Shown: piece after piece, positions 1 to 5,744 of the stretch | Numbering within the stretch: the first letter of the stretch is position 1 | Layout of the letters: every line of letters starts with the position of its first letter | Assembly (NCBI GenBank): GCA_030044035.1 | Contig: JASHWN010000237.1 | Coordinates: 1-5,969 of the forward strand | Source of the DNA: Xanthobacteraceae bacterium | Lineage (GTDB): Bacteria > Pseudomonadota > Alphaproteobacteria > Rhizobiales > Xanthobacteraceae | Length of the DNA: 5,969 bases | Reading direction: 5' to 3' | Notes under the pieces: model-generated | What the model saw: only the letters and a program-made list of their open reading frames with translations | What the model was told of the DNA's origin: nothing | The model's database searches: none | Position numbers and translations under genes: made by a program

Positions 1-44
1 CGGGAGCCGAATTGATGGCCGGCGATGATCAGCGGATCGGACAT
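1..44 (-). CDS. thiG: Thiazole synthase ThiG, N-terminal fragment (runs off left edge)
   Basis: Only the first 14 complete codons are present, reading MSDPLIIAGHQFGS. This matches the usual opening of ThiG, where the short N-terminal strand is followed by a Phe-Gly-Ser-Arg motif. ThiG is the cytoplasmic TIM-barrel enzyme that makes the thiazole phosphate of thiamine from deoxyxylulose 5-phosphate, dehydroglycine and the ThiS thiocarboxylate. The ATG lies 13 nt after the thiS stop, with a GGAG ribosome-binding site just behind that stop, so it is clearly the next gene of the same operon. The call rests on a very short stretch plus its position after thiO and thiS; the catalytic lysine is outside the window. 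Confidence 0.85.
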   Translation of the reverse strand, partial: MSDPLIIAGHQFGS

Positions 45-57
45 GATTTTTTGCTCC

Positions 58-285
58 CTAGCCGCCCTGCCGGGCGCGCACGATCTCAACGCCGTCGCCG
101 GGCTTGAGCGCGGTATCGCGCCAGGCGGCGCGCGGCACGACCGCGCCGTTGAGCGCAACCGCAATGCCGCGCTGGCCGGTGTCGACTTCCTTTGCCAACA
201 GCAGCTGTTCCAGCGTGGCGGCAGTCAGCGGCTCGCTCGCGCCATTGACGCGAATGTGCTGCATGAGGGTGCGCTGATCGCTCAT
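58..285 (-). CDS. thiS: Sulfur carrier protein ThiS
   Basis: This encodes a 75-residue ubiquitin-like sulfur carrier for thiazole synthesis. The C-terminus is Gly-Gly (residues 74-75), the tail that is adenylated and turned into a thiocarboxylate before sulfur is handed to ThiG. Family features are visible: the opening strand IRVNG (11-15), the LEQLL helix (25-29), the AVALNGAVVPR strand-turn (42-52) and the LKPGDGVEIV segment (60-69). The ATG at 285 is chosen because AAGGGA lies about 6 nt upstream and overlaps the end of thiO. A second Met eight residues in (264) would give a length closer to typical ThiS but lacks a good ribosome-binding site. Only 10 nt separate it from thiO and 13 nt from thiG, so the genes should be translated from one message under the upstream TPP riboswitch. 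Confidence 0.93.
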   Translation of the reverse strand: MSDQRTLMQHIRVNGASEPLTAATLEQLLLAKEVDTGQRGIAVALNGAVVPRAAWRDTALKPGDGVEIVRARQGG

Positions 286-295
286 CGGTATCCCT

Positions 296-1468
296 TCACT
301 CGGCCGCGCGTGCCGGCAGAAAACGCTCCAGGCCGAACGGCTGGATCGCCGGATCGAGCACGTCATCGAGGATCAGGCGCGCCATCGCATCGGCGGTGAC
401 CGGCGTGAGCAGGATGCCGTTGCGATGGTGGCCGGTGGCATAGAACAGGCCATCGAGCGGGCCGCGGCCGAGGATCGGCGCATCGTCGCGGCTGCCCGGC
501 CGATGGCCGACCCAGATTTCGGCAACCGGCAGCTCTTCAATCGCGGGCACCGCGCGCCACGCGGCCTCCAACAGCGTCAACAGCCCGCCGGCGGTGATGG
601 CCTCATCAAATCCCTTTTCCTCGACCGTGCCGCCGACGATCAGCCGGCCATCGCGCCGCGGCACGAGGTAAACGCCGGGCGCCCAGAGCACGTGGTTGAG
701 CAGCGGCGCGGCGGCATCCATCTGCAGCGCCAGCATCTGGCCTTTGACCGGTCGCACCGGCGGCCGGCGGTCCGGCGGCAAGCCACCGATGCTGCGCGAC
801 CAGGCGCCGGCGGCGAGCACGACGACGTCGGCAGGTACCATCGTTCCATCGTCGAGCACGATACCGCCGGCACGGCCGCCGCGCACCAAGATTTCCTTGA
901 CCGGCCGATGCTCGTGAATCGTGACGCCGATCCGCTCGGCGGCGGTCCGCAGCGCTTGCACAAGCTTGCGATTATCGACTTGGTGGTCTTGCGGCGAGAA
1001 CACCGCGCCCGCGATCTTGCCCGCGAGATGCGGCTCGCGCGATCGCGTCTCGGCCGCCGAGAGCCATTGCAGCGGCAAGCCGAGTTTTTGTTGCTGAAAC
1101 TCCAAATGATGGTCGATTTGCGCCTGGTCATCGGCGGTCAGCGCCAGCACCAGGGTGCCCTCGCGACGCAGCTCGACGTCGATGCCGCTGGCGCGACAAA
1201 GCTCCTCGGCGAAACCGGGCCAGCGCCCTTGGCTGTCGCGGCCGAGCGCGACCAAATCCTCCTCGCCGGGCTCGGCTTCGCAGCAGGCCGCCAGCATGCC
1301 GGCCGCGGCGTGGCTCGCCCCCGAGCCGGCGGCGCTCCGATCGAAAACTTCGACGCTGGCGCGGCCGGCCAGCCGCCAGGCAATGCCAAGCCCGATCACG
1401 CCGGCGCCAATGATCGCGACGCGCGGCTTTTTGCCGACAGGGCTCGAATGGGGTGTGTGGTCCGTCAG
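296..1468 (-). CDS. thiO: Glycine oxidase ThiO (FAD-dependent), apparent CTG start
   Basis: ThiO oxidises glycine to the imine (dehydroglycine) used by ThiG. It belongs to the D-amino-acid-oxidase (DAO) fold family. Counting from codon 1468, the FAD-binding Rossmann motif GAGVIG is at residues 21-26, after the strand RVAII. An acidic strand end (EVFD) is at about 40-43, the GSGASHAAAGML segment at about 48-59, and the C-terminal FAD/substrate region GHRPGSRDDAPILG plus ATGHHRNGILLTP lies at about 321-356. Length would be 390 residues, slightly above typical ThiO. The first ordinary start codon in frame is a GTG at 1399, which would begin inside the glycine motif and destroy it. Upstream the frame is open but contains no ATG, GTG or TTG; the CTG at 1468 has GGGAG 6 nt before it. 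It is first in an operon with thiS and thiG. Function is secure, the start is inferred. Confidence 0.9.
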   Translation of the reverse strand: MTDHTPHSSPVGKKPRVAIIGAGVIGLGIAWRLAGRASVEVFDRSAAGSGASHAAAGMLAACCEAEPGEEDLVALGRDSQGRWPGFAEELCRASGIDVELRREGTLVLALTADDQAQIDHHLEFQQQKLGLPLQWLSAAETRSREPHLAGKIAGAVFSPQDHQVDNRKLVQALRTAAERIGVTIHEHRPVKEILVRGGRAGGIVLDDGTMVPADVVVLAAGAWSRSIGGLPPDRRPPVRPVKGQMLALQMDAAAPLLNHVLWAPGVYLVPRRDGRLIVGGTVEEKGFDEAITAGGLLTLLEAAWRAVPAIEELPVAEIWVGHRPGSRDDAPILGRGPLDGLFYATGHHRNGILLTPVTADAMARLILDDVLDPAIQPFGLERFLPARAAE

Positions 1469-1471
1469 ACG

Positions 1472-1571
1472 CGGCTCCCTTCGCTGGTATGACCCAGACA
1501 GGTTCGACGGGTTTGATCTCAGCCGGGCCCTTCCCCTCTACTTCAGGAAAAGGACACGGCACCCCTGGCCG
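1472..1571 (-). promoter_or_regulatory. TPP riboswitch (THI element) controlling thiOSG
   Basis: The minus strand carries the conserved thiamine pyrophosphate aptamer: GGGGTGCC near the 5' side, CTGAGA (1522-1517), then ACCC, GAACCTG, CTGGGTCATACCAG and GCGAAGGGA. Helices can be drawn: a closing P1 of CGGC (1571-1568) with GCCG (1475-1472), P2 of GCCG with CGGC, an 8-bp P3 of CCTTTTCC with GGGGAAGG containing two G-T pairs, P4 from ACCC with GGGT, and P5 as CTGG-CCAG. This class binds TPP and represses thiamine genes when the vitamin is plentiful. The 3' end carries GGGAG immediately before the inferred thiO start, so ligand binding probably blocks ribosome entry. No terminator hairpin with a T-run follows, which favours translational control. 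Confidence 0.93.
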
Positions 1572-1579
1572 ATAGGTTC

Positions 1580-1608
1580 ATGATGGGCGTTTTACGGCCT
1601 CTCGGCAA
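1580..1608 (-). promoter_or_regulatory. Candidate sigma70-type promoter for the thi operon
   Basis: On the minus strand a TTGCCG box (1608-1603, 4 of 6 matches to TTGACA) is followed after exactly 17 nt by CATCAT (1585-1580, 4 of 6 to TATAAT). Initiation about 7 nt further would start the transcript just before the P1 helix of the TPP riboswitch, which is where it would be expected. The -35 box overlaps the stop region of the small open frame ending at 1592. Both boxes are imperfect, so this is a positional inference. Confidence 0.35.
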
Positions 1609-1762
1609 GTCCCGGACCTTGCCGCCGATGCCGCAGCAAGCGTGCGCAGACAAGGCCGATGGTCGCGATCACGGCGGCTCCGATGAGCGGCGGCACGCCG
1701 AGGCCCAGATGGCCAAAAGCGAAGCCGTAATCTGCCCGGAAAAGAATGACGAGGAATGCCAT
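1592..1762 (-). CDS. Possible small two-helix membrane protein, function unknown
   Basis: I do not recognise this gene. From the ATG at 1762 it would encode 56 residues with two hydrophobic stretches, MAFLVILF followed by an aromatic-rich turn (about 1-22) and VPPLIGAAVIATIGLVCARLL (about 24-44), ending in a basic, Arg-rich tail that would face the cytoplasm by the positive-inside rule. Third codon positions favour G/C moderately, as in real genes here. Against it, no clear ribosome-binding site precedes the ATG. An in-frame GTG at 1786 would give 64 residues, with only a weak GAG before it. The frame stays open up to 1912, overlapping the start of the binding-protein gene on the other strand, but that part lacks protein-like character. 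It lies just upstream of the thi promoter region in the same direction. It may be a real short gene, a degraded remnant or chance. Confidence 0.33.
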   Translation of the reverse strand: MAFLVILFRADYGFAFGHLGLGVPPLIGAAVIATIGLVCARLLRHRRQGPGLAERP

Positions 1763-1799
1763 GTCATAGGGAATGCCTATGATCACGGCCAGGCACTCA

Positions 1800-1855
1800 T
1801 TGCGGTTTTTTTGCGGAATTTTCAAATTTGATGTGCAGCCGCGAAAACGCGTTGC
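1800..1855 (+). promoter_or_regulatory. AT-rich upstream region of the wtp operon with repeats
   Basis: This patch is markedly AT-rich compared with the surrounding DNA and probably contains the wtp promoter, though no strong -35/-10 pair stands out. A weak pair is TTGCGG (1800-1805) and CAAATT (1823-1828) with a 17-nt spacer. TTGCGG is repeated at 1811-1816. A perfect 10-bp palindrome, TCAAATTTGA, spans 1822-1831 and could be an operator. A CGCG-AAAA-CGCG inverted repeat (1840-1851), flanked by GCA/TGC (1835-1837 and 1853-1855), could fold in the leader. I see no site resembling the known ModE operator. Confidence 0.3.
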
Positions 1856-1899
1856 TATGACCGATGCGAACCTACGAGCAATTTCTCGACGAGCCAGCC

Positions 1900-2862
1900 A
1901 TGAAGTTCGCACCAGGCCTTTGCGCCGCTCTGTTCTGCGCCGTCACAGTGTCGACTGCCATTCCGGTCTTGCAGGCCGCCGAGCCGACCGCGCTGACGAT
2001 CTATGCCGCCGGCACGCTGGCGGTGCCGTTCCGTCAACTCGATACGCTGTTTGAGAAGAACAACGCCGACGTCACCGTGCAAGCGCAGTTCGGCGGCAGC
2101 GTGATGATGGCGAAGCGGATCACCGACCTGCACCAGGATGCCGATCTGCTTGCCGTCGCCGATTACAGCGTCATTCCCAAATACATGTTCGCCAGTCCGG
2201 CGCACGCAGCCTGGTATGCCGGCTTCGCCCGCAACGCGATCACCTTCGTCTATACCGACAAGAGCAAGTACGCCGGCGAGATCAACGCGCAGAACTGGTA
2301 CAAGATCCTGGCGCGGCCCGGCGTCGAGATCGGGCGGTCCAATCCGGACACCGACCCGTCCGGCTACCAGACCGTTCAGATGCTCAGCCTCGCAGAAAAA
2401 TTCTATCAGGCGCCCGGCCTCGAACAGGGCATTCTCGCCAATGCGCCGCTCACCAACGTGCGCGACACCGAGACGTCGCTGATCTCGGCGCTGCAGCTCG
2501 GCCAGATCGACTACCTCGCCATCTACCGCTCCGACGCCCTGCAGCATCATCTCAAATTCATCGACCTGCCGGCCAAGATCAATCTCAGCGACCCGGCCGA
2601 AGCTTCGTTCTACAAAGACGGCGTTGCTCACACCAAGAATGGCGATCTTTTCGGCGCACCGATCGTCTACGCCGTCACCATGGTCGAGGGCGGCAAGAAC
2701 GCCGGGCTTGCGGAAAAATATGTCGCCTTGCTGCTCGGGCCCGACGGCCAGGCGGTCATGAAGGACAACGGCTTCGGCGCATTCAGCCCGCCCTACGCGG
2801 TGCACATCGAGGCGATGCCGGCGGAGCTGAAAAAGCTGGTCAAGCCGTGGCCCAGTTCCTGA
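1900..2862 (+). CDS. wtpA: Tungstate/molybdate-binding periplasmic protein, WtpA family
   Basis: This is the solute-binding protein of an ABC importer, predicted to capture tungstate or molybdate in the periplasm. It is 320 residues long. Residues 1-26 form a signal peptide: Lys2, a hydrophobic core, and a cut probably near LQA-AEP. The mature part matches the WtpA (archaeal-type ModA) pattern: IYAAGTLAVPF (34-44), GGSV (65-68), DLLAVADYSVIPK (about 82-94), FVYTDKSKYAGEINAQNWYKILARP (about 116-140), SNPDTDPSGYQ (147-157), DYLAIYRSDALQHH (about 204-217) and GAPIVYAVT (about 252-260). The 1900 ATG is preferred over the in-frame ATG at 1864 because it puts the signal peptide at the N-terminus and has ACGAG 6 nt before it. 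Permease and ATPase genes follow directly. Which oxyanion is favoured cannot be told from the sequence; sulfate is less likely given the family. Confidence 0.88.
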   Translation: MKFAPGLCAALFCAVTVSTAIPVLQAAEPTALTIYAAGTLAVPFRQLDTLFEKNNADVTVQAQFGGSVMMAKRITDLHQDADLLAVADYSVIPKYMFASPAHAAWYAGFARNAITFVYTDKSKYAGEINAQNWYKILARPGVEIGRSNPDTDPSGYQTVQMLSLAEKFYQAPGLEQGILANAPLTNVRDTETSLISALQLGQIDYLAIYRSDALQHHLKFIDLPAKINLSDPAEASFYKDGVAHTKNGDLFGAPIVYAVTMVEGGKNAGLAEKYVALLLGPDGQAVMKDNGFGAFSPPYAVHIEAMPAELKKLVKPWPSS

Positions 2863-2885
2863 CTGCGAAGTGACATGACCGCAAG

Positions 2886-3746
2886 ATGACGGACGGAACG
2901 GCGAGCCGCGTTGCCCCGATCAGAGGCCCGCGGCCAGCACGCGCCGCGCCAAGCCGGCCCGGCACGCTTTATCTGTTATGCTGGTTTTGCGGCAGCGTGC
3001 TGCTCGCTTTCCTGGTGATCCCGCTCATCGCGCTCGCCGCGCACCAATCGGCGCAAAACCTCGGTGAAGTCGCAGGCATGGCCGACGTGCGCGCGGCAAT
3101 CGCGCTCAGCCTCGAGGGCGCATTTCTGTCCGCCACGCTGGCCGCGCTCGCCGGCGTGCCGCTCGCCTATGTGCTGGCGCGCACGACGTTTCCCGGCAAG
3201 GGCGTGATCGCCGCTTTGATCGACCTGCCGCTCGCCGTACCGCACACGGTCGCCGGCATCGCGCTCCTGATGGTATTCGGCCGCCAGGGCGTGTTCGGCG
3301 AGCCGCTGCAGGCGCTGGTCGGGCTGAAGTTCTGGGGCACGCTCGCCGGCATCGTCGTGGCGATGCTGTTCGTCTCGGCGCCCTACACGGTCAACGCGGC
3401 GCGGATCGGCTTCGAAGCCGTCGATCCGCGGCTCGAGCAAATCGCCCGCACGCTGGGACTAGGACCGTGGCGGACATTTCTGCGCATCACGCTGCCGCTG
3501 GTCTGGCACAGCATCATGACCGGCGTGACGTTGACTTACGCGCGCTCGATCAGCGAGTTCGGCGCGGTCGTCATCCTGGTCTATTACCCGATGACGGCGC
3601 CGGTGAAGATTTATGAGCTGTTCCTGAGCTTCGGCTTGGAGCAGGCCGCGGCCGCCGCGCTGCTGCTGCTCATCGTTTCGCTCGGCCTATTCGTGCTGTT
3701 GCGTGCCTTGGCGCAGCGCGGCGTGCCGGCGCCAGGCGGCCGATGA
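2886..3746 (+). CDS. wtpB: Tungstate/molybdate ABC transporter permease, WtpB/ModB family
   Basis: This is the inner-membrane channel subunit of the importer, 286 residues long, expected to act as a homodimer. A cytoplasmic N-terminal tail rich in Arg, Pro and Ala (1-27) precedes about six hydrophobic segments near 28-52, 74-98, 108-130, 148-170, 206-230 and 254-275. The cytoplasmic coupling loop (EAA motif) is at about 183-205, reading EQIARTLGLGPWRTFLRITLPL with the expected Ala-x3-Gly spacing; it docks onto the ATPase. The segment YARSISEFGAVVIL (218-231) is typical of molybdate/sulfate-type permeases. The gene starts 23 nt after the binding-protein stop without a strong ribosome-binding site, and its TGA overlaps the next gene's ATG by 4 nt, so translation is probably coupled. 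The molybdate/tungstate assignment comes largely from its neighbours. Confidence 0.88.
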   Translation: MTDGTASRVAPIRGPRPARAAPSRPGTLYLLCWFCGSVLLAFLVIPLIALAAHQSAQNLGEVAGMADVRAAIALSLEGAFLSATLAALAGVPLAYVLARTTFPGKGVIAALIDLPLAVPHTVAGIALLMVFGRQGVFGEPLQALVGLKFWGTLAGIVVAMLFVSAPYTVNAARIGFEAVDPRLEQIARTLGLGPWRTFLRITLPLVWHSIMTGVTLTYARSISEFGAVVILVYYPMTAPVKIYELFLSFGLEQAAAAALLLLIVSLGLFVLLRALAQRGVPAPGGR

Positions 3747-4849
3747 GCGTCGCCGCCGCCGTTGCCGTCGAGGCGCTGTCGCTGACGCTCGGCGCCTTTC
3801 GCCTGAACAAGCTCGACTTCAAGCTCGGGCGCGGCGAGATTCTCGTCATCCTCGGCCCGAATGGCGCCGGCAAATCGGTGACGCTGGAAACCATCGCCGG
3901 CTTTCATCGGCCCGACAGCGGCCGCGTTTTGCTCGGCGGCCGCGACGTGACGGCGCTGCCGCCCGAGCAGCGTCGGGTCGGCTTCGTGGTGCAGAATTTC
4001 GGCCTGTTTCCGCATCTCAACGTCGTGCAGAACGTGGCGATCGCCCGTCGCGCCGGGCGCGCTGCCATTGCACACGACGCGGGCCTGCCGCAGCACGGCG
4101 ATCCGGAAGCGCTCCTGTCCTACTTCGGCATTGCCCACTTGGCACACCGCGCGCCGGCCGGGCTCAGCGCCGGCGAAAAGCAGCGCGTGGCACTGGCCCG
4201 CGCGCTTGCCAGCGCGCCCGACCTTTTCCTGTTCGATGAGCCGTTTTCCGCGCTCGATGCCGAAACGCGCGATCAGCTGCGCGAAGAGCTCAAATCGTTC
4301 CTGCACGCGCTCGCCATTCCGGCGATCTTCGTCACCCACGATCACGACGACGCGGTGGCGCTCGCCGATACGATCGTCGTGCTGCGCGACGGCGCCATCG
4401 TGCAAAGCGGCGCGGCGGCGGCGATTTTTGGCAAGCCGGCCAATTCGTTCGTTGCCCGGTTCGTCGGGGTCGAGAATATTCTGCCGGGTCAAGTCGTCGC
4501 GCAGTCGGACGGCTGTTTCACGCTCGCGGTCGGCGAGCGCACGCTGCGCGCCATCTCGTCGCCAAACGTTGGGAGCTCCGGAGCGTCCGTGTTGTTGGCC
4601 ATTCGAGCAGAGGACGTGGCGCTCTCATCGGCTCACGTCGCCGCCGAACCACCTGGTGCCGTCAATCGGCTGCAAGGCCACGTGATCGGCTCGCGAACTA
4701 TCGGACCGTTGGTCATGGTGCAGATCGACTGCGGCTTTGCGCTCAAGGCTTACCTGCTGGCCCCGCAATGGCAGGCGATGAAGCTCGGCCAAGATGCCAC
4801 CGTGGTGGCCGAGATCGCACCCGACGCCATTCATCTGATGACCGAGTGA
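3743..4849 (+). CDS. wtpC: Tungstate/molybdate ABC transporter ATPase, WtpC/ModC family
   Basis: This is the 368-residue ATP-hydrolysing subunit that powers the importer. The nucleotide-binding domain (about 1-240) shows Walker A GPNGAGKS (38-45), the Q-loop VVQNFGLFPH (82-91), signature LSAGEKQRVALARAL (141-155), Walker B LFLFDEP (161-167) with D-loop SALD (169-172), and the switch His in VTHDHDDA (197-204). The signature reads LSAGE instead of LSGGQ, and Val46 follows the Walker A Ser; both are mild deviations and all catalytic residues are kept. After a linker, about 285-368 form a TOBE/MOP-like domain (LAIRAEDVALS, then NRLQGHVIGSRTIGPLVMVQIDCG to the end) of the kind that binds oxyanions and can throttle transport. 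It overlaps wtpB by 4 nt and ends 6 nt from the convergent kdsA stop. Confidence 0.9.
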   Translation: MSVAAAVAVEALSLTLGAFRLNKLDFKLGRGEILVILGPNGAGKSVTLETIAGFHRPDSGRVLLGGRDVTALPPEQRRVGFVVQNFGLFPHLNVVQNVAIARRAGRAAIAHDAGLPQHGDPEALLSYFGIAHLAHRAPAGLSAGEKQRVALARALASAPDLFLFDEPFSALDAETRDQLREELKSFLHALAIPAIFVTHDHDDAVALADTIVVLRDGAIVQSGAAAAIFGKPANSFVARFVGVENILPGQVVAQSDGCFTLAVGERTLRAISSPNVGSSGASVLLAIRAEDVALSSAHVAAEPPGAVNRLQGHVIGSRTIGPLVMVQIDCGFALKAYLLAPQWQAMKLGQDATVVAEIAPDAIHLMTE

Positions 4850-4866
4850 AGCGCCCTAGCCGCTTT
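4848..4866. terminator. Weak hairpin spanning both stop codons of convergent wtpC and kdsA
   Basis: AAGCG (4849-4853) can pair with CGCTT (4861-4865) around a 7-nt loop, plus a possible G-T pair at 4848/4866. The wtpC TGA lies at its left foot and the kdsA TAG is in its loop. It is short and lacks a real T-run beyond the stem on either strand, so it is at best a poor bidirectional terminator. Confidence 0.18.
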
Positions 4867-5689
4867 TGGCCAGCTTATCGAATTGCAACAGACGCTGAAG
4901 AAGCGGCTCCATGTCCTTGAGCGGAACCATGTTTGGCCCGTCCGACGGCGCCTTGTCGGGGGCCTGATGGGTCTCGATGAACACGCCGGCGACGCCGACC
5001 GCCACGGCCGCCCGCGCCAGCACCGGCACGAATTGGCGCTCGCCGCCCGATGCGGTGCCCTGGCCGCCAGGCTGCTGCACCGAATGGGTGGCGTCAAAGA
5101 TCACCGGCGCTGCGGTCTTCTCCGCCAGAATCGGCAGCGCACGCATGTCGGAGACGAGCGTGTTGTAGCCGAAAGAAACGCCACGCTCGGTCACCAGCAC
5201 ATTGCGATTGCCCGCGCCGGTGATTTTTTCCACGACGTTGGTCATGTCCCAGGGCGCCAGAAACTGACCCTTCTTGACGTTGATCGCGCGGCCGGTTTTG
5301 GCCGCGGCGATCAGAAGGTCGGTCTGCCGGCATAGGAACGCCGGAATCTGCAAAACATCGACGACCTCGGCGACCGGCGCGCACTGCTCCGGCTCGTGCA
5401 CGTCGGTGAGCACCGGCACGCCGAGTTTTCCGCGCAATTCGGCAAAGATCGCGAGCGCCTTGTCGAGGCCGATGCCGCGGGCGCTCTTGCCGCTGGTGCG
5501 GTTGGCCTTGTCGAACGAGGTTTTATAGACGAAGCCGACGTTGACCCGCGCCGCAATCTCCTTGAGCGCCGTCGCCATCTCCAGGGCGTGCGCGCGGCTT
5601 TCAAGCGCGCACGGCCCCGCGATCAGCGCCAGCGGCAGCTTATTGCCGAAGCGGACCTTGCCGACGGCGACGATGGAATTTGCAGTCAT
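4856..5689 (-). CDS. kdsA: 3-deoxy-8-phosphooctulonate (Kdo-8-P) synthase, metal-dependent type
   Basis: KdsA condenses phosphoenolpyruvate with D-arabinose 5-phosphate to make Kdo-8-phosphate, the precursor of the Kdo sugars of the lipopolysaccharide core, so the organism is a Gram-negative with LPS. It is 277 residues, near the usual length, with the cytoplasmic TIM-barrel pattern: [10 protein letters not shown] (22-31), [12 protein letters not shown] (55-66), VLTDVHEP (93-100), [13 protein letters not shown] (113-125), INVKKGQF (136-143), [13 protein letters not shown] (167-179), [13 protein letters not shown] (197-209), ASGGER (213-218), GVFIETH (235-241) and SDGPNMVPL (249-257). Cys27 sits where E. 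coli KdsA has Asn26. With His202, Glu239 and Asp250 it completes the ligand set known from the metal-dependent enzymes. The ATG at 5689 has GAGGG about 6 nt upstream. It lies 55 nt after the NIPSNAP gene on the same strand, so co-transcription is possible. Confidence 0.96.
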   Translation of the reverse strand: MTANSIVAVGKVRFGNKLPLALIAGPCALESRAHALEMATALKEIAARVNVGFVYKTSFDKANRTSGKSARGIGLDKALAIFAELRGKLGVPVLTDVHEPEQCAPVAEVVDVLQIPAFLCRQTDLLIAAAKTGRAINVKKGQFLAPWDMTNVVEKITGAGNRNVLVTERGVSFGYNTLVSDMRALPILAEKTAAPVIFDATHSVQQPGGQGTASGGERQFVPVLARAAVAVGVAGVFIETHQAPDKAPSDGPNMVPLKDMEPLLQRLLQFDKLAKSG

Positions 5690-5744
5690 GAGCGCCCTCG
5701 CCGCCCGACCATGCTTGCCGCGCAGCGCGAGGTCAACGCCGGCG

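Noticed and set aside
1397..1399. GTG at 1399 as the thiO start
   Set aside because: It starts inside the GAGVIG nucleotide-binding motif and would remove the first strand needed for FAD binding.
425..1492. 355-codon open frame on the plus strand opposite thiO
   Set aside because: It is antisense to a clear thiO. Its translation is Arg/Ala/Gln-rich with no recognisable motifs, a typical by-product of high-GC codon use.
1580..1831. 83-codon plus-strand open frame in the thi-wtp spacer
   Set aside because: It is hydrophilic with no motifs, and it overlaps the candidate thi promoter and the more protein-like minus-strand frame; there is no ribosome-binding site before its ATG.
1864..1899. Upstream ATG at 1864 as the wtpA start
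   Set aside because: It would add 12 charged residues before the signal peptide, and it lacks a ribosome-binding site; the ATG at 1900 gives a normal export signal.
1855..2805. 316-codon open frame on the minus strand opposite the binding-protein gene
   Set aside because: It is a mirror of wtpA with no family motifs; the plus strand has a signal peptide and strong WtpA features.
3611..4492. 293-codon open frame on the minus strand opposite wtpB/wtpC
   Set aside because: The opposite strand encodes all the canonical ABC ATPase motifs; this frame is a composition artefact.
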